DNA of 64,000 nucleotides from JAYKGU01 sp035285585. GTDB lineage: Bacteria > Cyanobacteriota > Cyanobacteriia > CAKZMO01. Shown here piece after piece: positions 36,661 through 45,747 of this stretch; within the stretch, counting starts at the first letter, position 1, and every line of letters begins with the position of its first letter. The notes below the pieces were generated by a model. It saw only the letters and a program-made list of their open reading frames with translations, did not search any database and was not told where the DNA came from. The DNA lies in NCBI GenBank assembly GCA_035285585.1, contig JAYKGU010000315.1, positions 5,159 to 69,158 on the forward strand. The letters run 5' to 3'. Both the position numbers and the translations under genes were made by a program.

Positions 36661-37020
36661 CTAGAAAATAACTTCGTCTTCTTTCCGCCATGCCGGATCA
36701 ACAATGCAGAGAAAGATTAAATCTTCTTCACCGCAGTTGCGAATGAACTGACGAGCATGGGGCGGAATGTAAACTGCGTCGCCTGGTTCAACAATTTTTT
36801 GTTCCTCGTCAATGGTCATTTCTCCCTGACCCTGCAGAATGTAGTACACCTCAGAGGTGGTTAAGGCGTGGGGAGTCGAGGATTGCCCCATCGCTACCAC
36901 CGCGTGGGCAAGGCTGTAGCGCAGATCAATCGGTTGTTTGTCGGGATGGAGAAGCTCTCGCAGGCGAGTGCTGTCTCCCGCCACAAACTCAGCACAATCC
37001 TGTAATCGTTGAACGAGCAT
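36661..37020 (-). CDS. cupin-domain protein
   Basis: 119 residues from the ATG at 37020; the frame continues to 37119, but that extension looks non-coding. Single double-stranded beta-helix with the two cupin motifs: the first spans SSTPHALTTSEVYYILQGQGEMTID and the second PGDAVYIPPHARQFIRN. Metal-ligand positions are partly conserved (His in the first, His in the second). Could be a small-molecule dioxygenase/isomerase or a binding protein; no substrate can be assigned. Confidence 0.85.
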   Translation of the reverse strand: MLVQRLQDCAEFVAGDSTRLRELLHPDKQPIDLRYSLAHAVVAMGQSSTPHALTTSEVYYILQGQGEMTIDEEQKIVEPGDAVYIPPHARQFIRNCGEEDLIFLCIVDPAWRKEDEVIF

Positions 37021-37036
37021 TTGAGTGACCCCATGA

Positions 37037-37375
37037 CTAGCGATCGCAATAAGCAGGCAACCGGGACGCTTCGACAGGCTCAAAATCAGGGCAGTTAATC
37101 GCCGCTTCTGAAAGGGCAATGGTGGGTCGGACGGGACACTTCAGGTGATAGTCTCCTGTGAAATATTGACAATCAGCGCAGGGAATTTTGTGCATCCGCT
37201 TCGCCCTGGATACCCCGTCCCGGACAGCCGACCACATACTCCAGGCCAACAGTAAAAGCAGCCCCCACGCCGCCACAAAGCAAATGGGCACCAGAGCCGG
37301 TTGAACAAACTCGATCAGATGTCGCAGAAAGTTGAAAAAGGTTGCCAGTACCTGGTTAACCATGTCGCTACTCAT
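37037..37375 (-). CDS. small membrane protein with Cys cluster
   Basis: 112 residues from the ATG at 37375; other in-frame starts are 37399 and 37363. One long hydrophobic segment (FVQPALVPICFVAAWGLLLLLAWSMW) is followed by a cytosolic-looking part with four cysteines: PCADC, KCP and NCPDF. The spacing suggests a metal site. I recall similar short proteins in cyanobacteria without known function. Its stop lies 16 bp before the cupin start. Confidence 0.7.
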   Translation of the reverse strand: MSSDMVNQVLATFFNFLRHLIEFVQPALVPICFVAAWGLLLLLAWSMWSAVRDGVSRAKRMHKIPCADCQYFTGDYHLKCPVRPTIALSEAAINCPDFEPVEASRLPAYCDR

Positions 37376-37998
37376 CAAAATATAGTTCCTCGAAAACATA
37401 ATGCGGGCTGAAGGTTTTTAGGGAGATTTTTAATATCAAAGCCTGTCGTTATTTCTTAATTTTTTCTTGCTTTAAAGAATATGTAAGACAAAGACAAAGG
37501 TTTAGATGTGCGATCGCTCAACGCTTAGTTACTGCATCTAAACAGGTCAGCTTTATTCCCACTAAAATTCATTATTTAAATTTTATTGTTCAATCGCTAA
37601 TCCTACTGGCTCAGATTGTTAAACTTCCCTAACTTTTGTTGCAAATCTTTTATTTTCGTCCTTGAAGCGCCTACCCGAAAACCCCCTCAGTTTTTTGGCA
37701 GCCAAAACTTCAAGCGCTTTGTTGGATAGGTTCCAAAGGAGAAGGTTAACCGGGCGATCGCTTCGCCAATTCTCCCCCAGTCGCCACAAAATAGCTGCAG
37801 ATACAAGGTACTCCATCCAAAATCCCCTGAGCACCTCCAAAAGGCAGAATCACAGGGCAATTGACGACAGCACAGTGGAGGTTTGGGAAAGGGCATTTTG
37901 GAAAAAGATCTAAACTCCGACCGGAAAACCGGGGTTTATGGCATCATAAGGGGCAGGATAGATGTTTACGCTATTTCAAACCTAGAGGAAACGACACC
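37376..37998. other. 623-bp intergenic region upstream of peroxiredoxin
   Basis: AT-rich left half (37430-37620). Short frames on both strands look like noise. Should contain divergent promoters; GAGGAA at 37985-37990 is the ribosome binding site of the peroxiredoxin gene. Confidence 0.45.
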
Positions 37999-38637
37999 AT
38001 GACACTTCAGTTAGGGGACACCGTCCCAAACTTTACTCAGCAATCATCCGAGGGAGAAATCAACTTCTACGACTGGGCAGGCGATAGCTGGGTTGTCCTG
38101 TTCTCCCACCCCGCCGACTATACGCCTGTTTGCACCACCGAGTTGGGCGAAGTTGCCAGGCTCAAGCCCGAATTCGACAAGCGAAATGCCAAGGTAATCG
38201 CCCTCAGCGTAGATGATGCTGAATCCCACATGGGCTGGATTAATGACATCAACGAAACCCAAAAAACCTCGGTTAACTATCCGATTCTGGCGGACAACGA
38301 TAAGCAGGTTTCTGAGCTGTATGGCATGATTCACCCCAATGCCAACGCATCGCTGACAGTGCGCACGGTATTCGTAGTTGATCCCAACAAAAAGCTGCGC
38401 CTGACCCTCACCTATCCCCCCAGCACGGGCCGCAATTTTGAGGAAATTTTGCGCGTTATTGATTCACTACAGTTGACCGACAACTTCAGTGTCGCTACCC
38501 CTGTTAACTGGAAAGATGGCGATGACTGTGTAATCGTACCGTCGCTCAAAGATCCTGAGGTATTAAAGGAAAAATTCCCCAAGGGCTACACCGAAGTAAA
38601 GTCTTATCTACGGATGACGCCACAGCCCAACAAATAA
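37999..38637 (+). CDS. 1-Cys peroxiredoxin (Prx6 type)
   Basis: 212 residues from the ATG at 37999 with GAGGAA upstream; the frame is open further upstream but lacks similarity there. The thioredoxin-fold core carries the peroxidatic Cys in HPADYTPVCTTELGE (~47). The long C-terminal part (VATPVNWKDGDDCVIVPSL) is typical of the Prx6 subfamily and supports dimer formation. Reduces hydrogen peroxide and organic peroxides in the cytosol. It appears to be a single-gene unit with its own terminator. Confidence 0.95.
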   Translation: MTLQLGDTVPNFTQQSSEGEINFYDWAGDSWVVLFSHPADYTPVCTTELGEVARLKPEFDKRNAKVIALSVDDAESHMGWINDINETQKTSVNYPILADNDKQVSELYGMIHPNANASLTVRTVFVVDPNKKLRLTLTYPPSTGRNFEEILRVIDSLQLTDNFSVATPVNWKDGDDCVIVPSLKDPEVLKEKFPKGYTEVKSYLRMTPQPNK

Positions 38638-38689
38638 CCCTTGAATGGGCAGATTAAGATAGGTCGCCTTAAGTAAACGCGACTGTTGT

Positions 38690-38730
38690 GGGGTGTACTT
38701 CCCGGTGGGAGGCGCACCCCGCTTGTTTTT
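38690..38730 (+). terminator. candidate terminator of peroxiredoxin gene
   Basis: GGGGTG (38690-38695) pairs with CACCCC (38715-38720), followed by GCTTGTTTTT. About 50 bp past the stop. Confidence 0.55.
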
Positions 38731-38772
38731 CTGTGACCCGATATTCAGAGCTGTGAATTTAATAGGGTGAAA

Positions 38773-38810
38773 AACCTGTAGGGGCATGGAATTCCATGCC
38801 CCTACAGGTT
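38773..38810. repeat. 38-bp perfect palindrome
   Basis: Arms of 19 bp (AACCTGTAGGGGCATGGAA) centred on GGAATTCC. Shares the GTAGGGGCA core with the palindromes at 25414 and 28835. Lies between peroxiredoxin and ndhN, whose 3' ends converge. Confidence 0.92.
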
Positions 38811-38847
38811 AAATAATTACTGAGAATCCAACTTTACACTCTTAGGA

Positions 38848-39324
38848 TCAAGCCGCCGCCAGGGTTTGGGAAAGAGGCTGCCAGCGGAAGGTGCGATCGC
38901 CCCCCATTTCAACCACAACCTTAATCCGTGGCTCGATCTGCGGCAGGGCAGTCAAAAATTCTAGCTCCTGACGCGACAAAATCATGCCCTCCAGCAACCA
39001 GATCACCAGGCCCTTCGATTGGGGCGGGAGCTGCTCAAGCTGGTAAGTGGCCGCCGGGGGCAGGTAATAGCGGTAGCCCACTGCCGCCCCGGTACCGATA
39101 TCTTTCTTTCCCAGGTGGGGTGGACGCACCCCATGGACATCAAGCAGGTAGGCAGAAACATCGCCCAATCCGCGCGATGCCAGATGCAACATGCCATATC
39201 CGGCTGCCCTCAGGCGACGCTGATAGCGCCCTTCGTACCCCCCTTCTAGAGGCACGTAGACCGCCAGGGCACCCGCACTTTCCAGATCTTTCGCAAACCT
39301 TTTACCGGTCACGATTAATGCCAT
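38848..39324 (-). CDS. ndhN: NAD(P)H-quinone oxidoreductase subunit N
   Basis: 158 residues from the ATG at 39324 with AAGGAG upstream; a TTG at 39330 is less likely. The sequence matches NdhN: ALIVTGKRFAKDLESAGALAVY, EGGYEGRYQRRLRAAGY, GLGDVSAYLLDVHGVRPPHLGKK. This is a subunit found only in oxygenic phototrophs, part of the peripheral arm of thylakoid NDH-1, which takes part in cyclic electron flow and respiration. It is divergent from the ribosomal superoperon. Confidence 0.95.
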   Translation of the reverse strand: MALIVTGKRFAKDLESAGALAVYVPLEGGYEGRYQRRLRAAGYGMLHLASRGLGDVSAYLLDVHGVRPPHLGKKDIGTGAAVGYRYYLPPAATYQLEQLPPQSKGLVIWLLEGMILSRQELEFLTALPQIEPRIKVVVEMGGDRTFRWQPLSQTLAAA

Positions 39325-40478
39325 CGCCAACTTTCTCCTTAAAGGTGATTTCAGGCTGCTAACCCACCTACCCGGTATCCGGCAACCATGGCCCCGCCAC
39401 AGTAGCGCCCCTTGGGCAGGTACTCAGCACCAATGATGTCATATTTAATATCGTCCAATATCGTTATCTTAAGACACGCAACCGGCACTTAAAGCACAAG
39501 GGGAAAAATGCCTCCCCTGACCCAGAGGTCAATATCCAGAGGTCAATATAGAGTTTCTTATGCGGGTGGAGTACAGCATGAGACGCGCCTAGGAGATTTC
39601 CGTGAAAGCCCATACCGCCCGTAGGGTGCCGTATAGCCCAAGGGCATGGCTATCGCTAGAGCGAAGCGTAACGCACCGTGGGCTGGTAATTTCATTTCAA
39701 GAAATCACCCTACCCGCATCTCATGCGATTGAAGCCACTCCAGGATTGTTAGAATAACCCTGGAGTGATTCCGAAATGGCCAGGGGATCCTTTGATCTAA
39801 AGTAGGGCCTCTTAAAATTCTTGTGGACAATCGCTCTAGATTTATCTATACTGTTTAATCGTGGCTAATCCAATCCTGGCTGATTGGTTCGGCTGGTTGG
39901 TTTGGCTGACTGGTTTGATTGATTTTACTTTGATTGATTAGCGACGTTGATCGGGCGCAGTTCAAATTTGGCTGCTCCTGCCAAACTTGCTCCCTCAGGT
40001 TTAACCAGGGCTTTCAGTAAAGCTCAGCCTGGTTGCCTAATTGCTCAGGAGCACTGAATGTAGTGGCTGTAAAGGATACTCAGTGGAGGGCGATCGCGCC
40101 TATCTGCTAAAGTCCTAGCCCCATGCGTAGGTCTGTGTTGAAAGTGCCCCATACCTGGACTGAATACAGGCCGCAGGTGTGGCCTGGCTGGGAACCGTGC
40201 TGCTAAGGATTGGGGTTGCATTTCTGCGATCGCCCTCCAGGCAGACTATTTGCGACCAAAGGCGGAATGAGCGAAAGTTGCTCAAACGTCTTTGATCGCA
40301 GTGAGCTGATGCCGAATAAAGGCTTGGCTCGAGTTTAGTGTGGCTTAAGATTCCATTTTTTAGGCCCAGCTTTCTCCTCCAGATCGCAAAAGATCTTCTT
40401 TGTCTAAAAAGAGGAATCAGCTAGATCCGCAGGATCTGAACCAATGTACTGTTCGTATTAGAGGGAGACGTGACGATC
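39325..40478. other. 1.15-kb intergenic region before the ribosomal superoperon
   Basis: No supported gene and no tRNA on either strand. Contents: a degenerate palindromic repeat at about 39618-39720 (GTAGGGTG...CACCCTAC flanks, with an inner GCGTAACGCACC block related to the element at 21458), a T/G-rich simple stretch at 39860-39945, a promoter candidate at 39824-39852, and a probable leader of ~600 nt before rplC. Confidence 0.55.
39824..39852 (+). promoter_or_regulatory. candidate promoter of ribosomal superoperon
   Basis: TGGACA (39824-39829), 17-bp spacer, TATACT (39847-39852): five of six bases match in each hexamer. It would give a leader of about 610 nt before rplC. Confidence 0.5.
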
Positions 40479-41111
40479 GTGGCCGTAGGTATCCTTGGCA
40501 CCAAACTCGGCATGACCCAAGTCTTCGATGACGAGGGCAGAGCTATTCCAGTCACCGTGGTGCAGGCAGGCCCCTGCACCGTCACACAAATCAAAACAGA
40601 GCAGACGGATGGGTACACCGCCATTCAGGTAGGCTACGGTAGCGTGTCCGAAAAGGCCCTGAATAGGCCGAAGCTGGGACACCTCAAAAAGTCTGAAACA
40701 TCCCCGGTGCGCCACCTGCGCGAGTATCGACTCGCCCAGCCTGGTGAATTTGAGCTGGGGCAGCAAATTACCGTCGCCAGTTTTGAGGCAGGCCAGCTTG
40801 TAGACGTAATTGGCACCAGCATTGGTCGTGGATTTGCGGGCTATCAAAAGCGCCACAACTTCCGTCGAGGCCCGATGGCCCACGGTTCAAAAAACCACCG
40901 TCTGCCCGGTTCAACGGGTGCGGGCACCACGCCAGGGCGCGTCTATCCTGGAAAGCTGATGGCGGGACGGTATGGCGGTACGCAGGTGACGATCCGCAAG
41001 CTGTCGGTTGTGCGGGTAGATACCGAGCGCAATCTTCTCTTGATTAAGGGAGCTGTCCCTGGGAAGCCAGGTACGTTTTTGGACATCCGGCCTACAAAGA
41101 CCTGGAAGTAA
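40479..41111 (+). CDS. rplC: 50S ribosomal protein L3
   Basis: 210 residues from GTG 40479 (AVGILGTKLGMTQVF); GTG 40470 is an alternative, but the GGAG at 40464-40467 would be only 2 nt away from it. The L3 signature region with RGFAGYQKRHNFRRGPMAHGSKNHRLPGS is complete. First gene of the superoperon, as usual in cyanobacteria, where rpsJ lies elsewhere. Early-assembly protein of the 50S subunit near the peptidyl transferase centre. Confidence 0.96.
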   Translation: MAVGILGTKLGMTQVFDDEGRAIPVTVVQAGPCTVTQIKTEQTDGYTAIQVGYGSVSEKALNRPKLGHLKKSETSPVRHLREYRLAQPGEFELGQQITVASFEAGQLVDVIGTSIGRGFAGYQKRHNFRRGPMAHGSKNHRLPGSTGAGTTPGRVYPGKLMAGRYGGTQVTIRKLSVVRVDTERNLLLIKGAVPGKPGTFLDIRPTKTWK

Positions 41112-41243
41112 GTGAGCTGGCTGTCGCGATCGCCCACAGCGCGATCGCATCCCGAAGGGTTTTACACACCGGATTAAAGCCGCTGGTGCCATCCTGGTCA
41201 GGGCAATCAAGATAATGGCGAGATGAAGTAAGGGGGAGAAACA

Positions 41244-41876
41244 ATGGTGGATTGCGTTGTGAAAAATTGGCAGGGCGATGAAGTTGGCGCTGCTACGTTT
41301 GACTTAAATGTGGCCAGTGAAGAAAACGCGCCTCACATTGTGCATCGTGCCCTGGTGCGCCAGCTAGCGAATGCTCGCCAGGGGACGGTTTCAACCAAAA
41401 CCCGCTCGGAAGTTCGCGGAGGCGGACGCAAGCCCTGGCGGCAAAAGGGTACGGGTCGGGCCAGGGCAGGGTCGATTCGGTCTCCGCTGTGGCGGGGAGG
41501 CGGCGTCATTTTTGGGCCAAAGCCGCGAGACTTTGAAATCAAAATGAACCGCAAGGAGCGGCGATTGGCCCTACGTACCGCTTTCCAGAGCCGCTCTGAA
41601 GACCTGATTGTGGTTGAAGATTTCTCCGAAGATCTGCCCCGTCCCAAGACAAAAGAATTGGCGATGGCCCTGGCTCGTTGGGGCGTCGCCAGTGACGCAA
41701 CGGTGTTGCTAATCGTGGCCGAGCGTAGTGAGAATATCTACCTGTCTGCCCGCAACATGCAATCCGTTAAGCTCATCTCCGCCGCCAACCTGAACGTTCA
41801 TGATTTGCTGGTGGCCGATCACATCGTGATCACCGCTTCCGCTTTAGAAGCCGTTAAGGAGGTCTACGATGCCTAA
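41244..41876 (+). CDS. rplD: 50S ribosomal protein L4
   Basis: 210 residues. Contains the L4 extended loop (STKTRSEVRGGGRKPWRQKGTGRARAGS) that lines the peptide exit tunnel, and the closing LLVADHIVITASALEAV. Starts 132 bp after rplC and overlaps rplW by 8 bp. Confidence 0.97.
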   Translation: MVDCVVKNWQGDEVGAATFDLNVASEENAPHIVHRALVRQLANARQGTVSTKTRSEVRGGGRKPWRQKGTGRARAGSIRSPLWRGGGVIFGPKPRDFEIKMNRKERRLALRTAFQSRSEDLIVVEDFSEDLPRPKTKELAMALARWGVASDATVLLIVAERSENIYLSARNMQSVKLISAANLNVHDLLVADHIVITASALEAVKEVYDA

Positions 41877-42171
41877 ATTTGACGCCCGCAGTTTGCCTGA
41901 CCTGGTGCGCCGTCCCCTGGTCACAGAAAAGGCAACTATTCTCCTTGAAGACAATAAGTACGTTTTCGAGGTTGATCCCCGCGCCACCAAGAACGACATC
42001 AAAGCAGCCATCGAATCTCTGTTCGATGTCACTGTGGTTAAGGTCAATACACAAAATCCGCCCCGCAGGTCCCGCAGAATTGGTCGGTTTACGGGACACA
42101 AGCCCCAGTACAAGCGGGCAATTGTCACCCTGGCCGAAGATGATGAAATTGTGTTGTTCCCTGAGGTTTAG
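41869..42171 (+). CDS. rplW: 50S ribosomal protein L23
   Basis: 100 residues. Typical L23: LVRRPLVTEKATILLEDNKYVFEVD, followed by the basic loop PPRRSRRIGRFTGHKPQYK. Located at the exit tunnel, where it contacts trigger factor and SRP. The ATG lies within the end of rplD, giving translational coupling. Confidence 0.97.
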   Translation: MPKFDARSLPDLVRRPLVTEKATILLEDNKYVFEVDPRATKNDIKAAIESLFDVTVVKVNTQNPPRRSRRIGRFTGHKPQYKRAIVTLAEDDEIVLFPEV

Positions 42172-42252
42172 GGCGATCGCTCCCCTTAGGAATCTTCTTA
42201 CCCGATAAACTTCTGCCGTTTTCGCTGTTACTGCCGTTATTTTTTCTGAGCT

Positions 42253-43116
42253 ATGGGTATTCGTTCTTTCCGACCTTACACCCCAGGCACCCGCGAGCGG
42301 GTCAATTCAGACTTTGCCGAGATTACTCGTAACGAACCCGAAAAGTCCCTTACCCGATATATTCACCGTTCCAAAGGGCGCAACAACCGGGGCGTCATCA
42401 CCTGCCGCCATCGGGGCGGTGGGCATAAGAAGCTTTATCGCTTCATTGATTTCCAGCGCAATAAGCGCGACATTCCGGCTCAGGTCGTTTCTATTGAGTA
42501 TGACCCAAACCGCAACGCCAGAATTGCCCTGGTTCAGTACGAAGACGGCGAAAAGCGCTACATCCTGCACCCAGCAGGGCTGACCGTTGGTAGCAGCATC
42601 ATCGCGGGCGAGAACGCTCCGTTTGAAGTTGGCAATGCCCTGCCCCTTGGCAACATCCCCCTGGGAACAACAGTTCACAACGTCGAGATTTTCCCTGGTC
42701 GTGGTGGCCAAATCGTGCGGGCAGCGGGCACCTCAGCTCAGGTGGTAGCCAAAGAAGGAGCGTTTGTCACTCTGAAGCTGCCCTCCAGCGAGGTACGGCT
42801 CATACGTCGCGAGTGCTATGCCACGATCGGCCAGGTCGGCAACGCCGATGTACGCAACACCAGCCTGGGCAAAGCGGGTCGAAAGCGCTGGTTGGGGCGT
42901 CGTCCGGAAGTTCGGGGTAGCGTCATGAACCCGGTTGATCACCCCCACGGTGGTGGTGAGGGCCGCGCCCCCATTGGTCGGAGTGGGCCAGTCACCCCTT
43001 GGGGTAAGCCTGCTCTCGGTAAGAAGACTCGGAAGCGGAAGAAGCTCAGTAATTCCCTCATCGTGCGTCGCCGCCGCCGCTCTTCGAAGCGGGGTCGGGG
43101 CGGTCGTAACGCTTAA
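42253..43116 (+). CDS. rplB: 50S ribosomal protein L2
   Basis: 287 residues. Full L2 with the C-terminal NPVDHPHGGGEGRAPIGRSGPVTPWG block containing the conserved His of the peptidyl transferase region, and the basic tail RRRRSSKRGRGGRNA. Binds domain IV of 23S rRNA. Confidence 0.98.
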   Translation: MGIRSFRPYTPGTRERVNSDFAEITRNEPEKSLTRYIHRSKGRNNRGVITCRHRGGGHKKLYRFIDFQRNKRDIPAQVVSIEYDPNRNARIALVQYEDGEKRYILHPAGLTVGSSIIAGENAPFEVGNALPLGNIPLGTTVHNVEIFPGRGGQIVRAAGTSAQVVAKEGAFVTLKLPSSEVRLIRRECYATIGQVGNADVRNTSLGKAGRKRWLGRRPEVRGSVMNPVDHPHGGGEGRAPIGRSGPVTPWGKPALGKKTRKRKKLSNSLIVRRRRRSSKRGRGGRNA

Positions 43117-43178
43117 TTTGCAACGATTAACTCTGAAGTTGTCTAAAGCAAAGTTTTCCTAGCTGTGGAGATGGTGCT

Positions 43179-43457
43179 ATGTCGCGCTCACTAAAAAAAG
43201 GCCCCTTTGTGGCTGATCACTTATTGAAGAAAGTTGAGGATCTCAACGTCAAGGGTGAAAAGCAGGTGATCAAGACCTGGTCACGGGCATCTACAATTTT
43301 GCCCCAGATGATTGGTCACACCATTGCTGTCCACAACGGACGGCAGCATGTCCCCGTGTTTGTCACCGAACAAATGGTGGGACATAAATTAGGAGAATTT
43401 GCCCCAACTCGCACTTTCCGTGGACACGCGAAGAGCGATAAAAAGGCACGTCGCTAA
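43179..43457 (+). CDS. rpsS: 30S ribosomal protein S19
   Basis: 92 residues, starting MSRSLKKGPFVADHLLKKV. Contains TWSRASTILPQMIGHTIAVHNGRQHVPVFVTEQMVGHKLGEFAPTR in full. Located in the head of the 30S subunit. Confidence 0.98.
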   Translation: MSRSLKKGPFVADHLLKKVEDLNVKGEKQVIKTWSRASTILPQMIGHTIAVHNGRQHVPVFVTEQMVGHKLGEFAPTRTFRGHAKSDKKARR

Positions 43458-43515
43458 AGAAGGTTTATTAACTTGAACGGGTGGCTCAGGCTTGCCAACG
43501 CTGTAGGAGAACGAG

Positions 43516-43884
43516 ATGGTTGTCAGTACGGAATACGAAGTAAAAGCGATCGCCCGCTACGTGCGCATGTCACCGTTCAAGGTGCGGCGGGTTCTCGATC
43601 AAATTAGAGGACGCTCCTATCGGGAAGCGCTGATTATCCTGGAGTTTATGCCCTATCGGGCCTGCGAACCCATTCTGAAGGTGCTGCGGTCGGCGGTTGC
43701 CAATGCTGAGCATAACGAAGGTCTAGAACCCGCCAGCCTGATAATCAGTCAAGCCTATGCCGATCAGGGGCCGGTTTTTCGGCGATTTCGCCCACGGGCA
43801 CAGGGGCGGGCTTACCAAATTCGCAAGCCAACCTGCCACATTACCATTGCCGTCGCTCCCTCCTTTGAGGACGACGACGAGTAG
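43516..43884 (+). CDS. rplV: 50S ribosomal protein L22
   Basis: 122 residues. KAIARYVRMSPFKVRRVLDQIRG and the tip of the tunnel hairpin (FRPRAQGRAYQIRKPTCHITI) are present. GGAG-like site (TAGGAGAACG) before the ATG. Lines the exit tunnel with L4. Confidence 0.97.
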   Translation: MVVSTEYEVKAIARYVRMSPFKVRRVLDQIRGRSYREALIILEFMPYRACEPILKVLRSAVANAEHNEGLEPASLIISQAYADQGPVFRRFRPRAQGRAYQIRKPTCHITIAVAPSFEDDDE

Positions 43885-43948
43885 TTTGAAAAACTTCGTT
43901 GAATTCCGCTCTTAGCCATTCAGTTGCCCGTTGAACAGAGGACAGATT

Positions 43949-44680
43949 GTGGGACAGAAGATACATCCAGTTGGGTTTCGCCTCGGCATCACGCAAGAAC
44001 ACCGCTCCAAGTGGTTTGCCGATTTTAAGCGCTATCCTGATTTGCTTCAGGAAGACTACAAAATCCGTGACTATGTGACGAAAACGCTGAACAATGCAGG
44101 CATTTCCGAGGTCTGCATCGAACGCAAGGCCGATCAGATTGATCTGGAAATTCGTACCGCCCGACCTGGGGTGGTTGTCGGTCGGGGTGGTTCAGGGATT
44201 GAGCAGCTGCGGACTGGTCTGCAGCGCGAGCTGGAAGACAGCAATCGGCAGATTCGCATCAACGTCGTAGAAGTGGCACGGGTAGATGCGGATGCTTCGC
44301 TCATTGCTGAATATATCGTTCAACAGCTCGAACGGCGGGTTTCGTTCCGCCGCGTTGTCCGGCAGGCCATCCAGCGGGCACAGCGGGCGGGGGCTGAGGG
44401 TATCAAAATTCAGGTAAGCGGTCGTCTGAATGGTGCGGAGATCGCCAGAACTGAATATACCCGTGAAGGCAAAGTGCCCCTCCATACGCTGCGAGCCGAC
44501 GTTGACTATACCTATCGAACGGCCCAAACCACCTATGGCGTTTTGGGAATCAAGGTCTGGGTCTTCAAGGGAGAAATTATCCCTGGCCAGGAAGAAATTG
44601 CGGCTCCAGCGGCAACGCAGCCACGCCGCCGTCAACAGCGCCGTCGCCAGCAGTTTGAAGATCGTTCAAACGAAGAATAA
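43949..44680 (+). CDS. rpsC: 30S ribosomal protein S3
   Basis: 243 residues from GTG 43949 (MGQKIHPVGFRLGITQEH) with AGAGGA ~6 nt upstream; TTG 43931 opens the frame earlier but is not the usual N-terminus. KH domain (TARPGVVVGRGGSGIEQLRTGLQ) and C-terminal S3 domain present; the tail is Arg/Gln-rich. Forms part of the mRNA entry channel. Confidence 0.96.
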   Translation: MGQKIHPVGFRLGITQEHRSKWFADFKRYPDLLQEDYKIRDYVTKTLNNAGISEVCIERKADQIDLEIRTARPGVVVGRGGSGIEQLRTGLQRELEDSNRQIRINVVEVARVDADASLIAEYIVQQLERRVSFRRVVRQAIQRAQRAGAEGIKIQVSGRLNGAEIARTEYTREGKVPLHTLRADVDYTYRTAQTTYGVLGIKVWVFKGEIIPGQEEIAAPAATQPRRRQQRRRQQFEDRSNEE

Positions 44681-44729
44681 ATCTTACGCTACGAGTTAAA
44701 TTTCAAGCGGCTTTTGAAGGTACGGAATC

Positions 44730-45149
44730 ATGTTAAGTCCTAAGCGAACAAAATTTCGAAAGCAACAGCGCGGGCGAATGCGGGGGCTGGCAACTCGGGG
44801 ATCGAGTCTCAACTTTGGCGATTTTGCGCTGCAAGCGCTGGAACCTGCCTGGATTACCTCACGCCAGATTGAGGCCAGCCGTCGAGCCATGACCCGCTAC
44901 ATCCGTCGGGGTGGCAAGATCTGGATTCGTGTGTTTCCCGACAAACCCGTTACCATGCGTCCGGCGGAAACCCGCATGGGTTCGGGTAAAGGAAACCCAG
45001 AGTTTTGGGTAGCGGTGGTTAAGCCAGGACGCATCCTGTTTGAAATTGCCGGAGTGCCCGAAGCAACTGCCCGCGAAGCAATGCGTCTCGCCTCCTTTAA
45101 GCTGCCCATCAAAACGAAGTTCATTGCGCGCGAGCCGGAGGAGAGCTAA
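44730..45149 (+). CDS. rplP: 50S ribosomal protein L16
   Basis: 139 residues: LSPKRTKFRKQQRGRMRG at the start, then SSLNFGDFALQALEPAWIT, RRGGKIWIRVFPDKPVT and RMGSGKGNPEFWVAVVKPG. Binds near the A-site tRNA elbow. Followed 2 bp later by rpmC. Confidence 0.98.
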   Translation: MLSPKRTKFRKQQRGRMRGLATRGSSLNFGDFALQALEPAWITSRQIEASRRAMTRYIRRGGKIWIRVFPDKPVTMRPAETRMGSGKGNPEFWVAVVKPGRILFEIAGVPEATAREAMRLASFKLPIKTKFIAREPEES

Positions 45150-45151
45150 CG

Positions 45152-45439
45152 ATGCCCTTATCAAAAATTGGCGATTTTCGTCGCTTAAGTGACGATGAGC
45201 TAAACGAGCAAATCGTTGAAGCCAAAAGAAAGCTGTTTGAACTGCGCTTTCAAAAAGCAACCCGCCAGCTAGAAAAATCCCACGAATTTAAGCATGCTCG
45301 TCATCGGATTGCTCAGTTAATGACTGTAGAGCGGGAGCGGGAGCTAGAGCGAGTGGCAGAAGAAGCCCAAGCGCTCGAATCTGAAGAAGCGGCTAGCGTT
45401 CCGTCTGTAGAGTCAGAGTCAACGATTGAGGAGGCGTAA
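45152..45439 (+). CDS. rpmC: 50S ribosomal protein L29 with acidic C-terminal extension
   Basis: 95 residues. The normal L29 helical hairpin occupies ~1-66 (LSDDELNEQIVEAKRKLFELRFQKATRQLEKSHEFKHARHRIAQL); the remaining ~28 residues are Glu/Ser-rich (ALESEEAASVPSVESE), beyond the usual 65-75-residue length. Sits close to the exit tunnel. Confidence 0.96.
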   Translation: MPLSKIGDFRRLSDDELNEQIVEAKRKLFELRFQKATRQLEKSHEFKHARHRIAQLMTVERERELERVAEEAQALESEEAASVPSVESESTIEEA

Positions 45440-45445
45440 CCCCAA

Positions 45446-45697
45446 ATGGCAACCAAAGAAAGAGTTGGCGTAGTGGTAAGCGACAAGATGAATAAAACCG
45501 TCGTTGTCGCAGTGGAAAACCGGGCACCCCACCCCAAATACCGCAAAATTATAGTTCGTACTAAGCGATATAAGGCACATGACGAGGACAATCGCTGCCG
45601 AGTGGGCGATCGCGTCCGCATTCAAGAAACCCGTCCCCTCAGCCGCACAAAGCGCTGGATGGTCTTGGATGTCTTAGAAAGCGCCGCTGATATGTAA
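45446..45697 (+). CDS. rpsQ: 30S ribosomal protein S17
   Basis: 83 residues: VGVVVSDKMNKTVVVAVENR and KRYKAHDEDNRCRVGDRVRIQETRPLSRTKRW are diagnostic. Binds 16S rRNA early in assembly. Starts 6 bp after rpmC. Confidence 0.98.
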   Translation: MATKERVGVVVSDKMNKTVVVAVENRAPHPKYRKIIVRTKRYKAHDEDNRCRVGDRVRIQETRPLSRTKRWMVLDVLESAADM

Positions 45698-45747
45698 CTT
45701 GCTTTCCGTTTTCGTGTCCCCTCAAATCGTTATCCAGGAGATCAGTC

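Noticed and set aside
36399..36671. 90-codon plus-strand frame upstream of amt
   Set aside because: No protein-like pattern, overlaps the end of the cupin gene and lies across the amt promoter.
39325..40478. Possible tRNA or small RNA gene in the long spacer before rplC
   Set aside because: No cloverleaf or T-loop consensus (GGTTCRA) in a suitable frame was found by eye; a covariance search would settle it.
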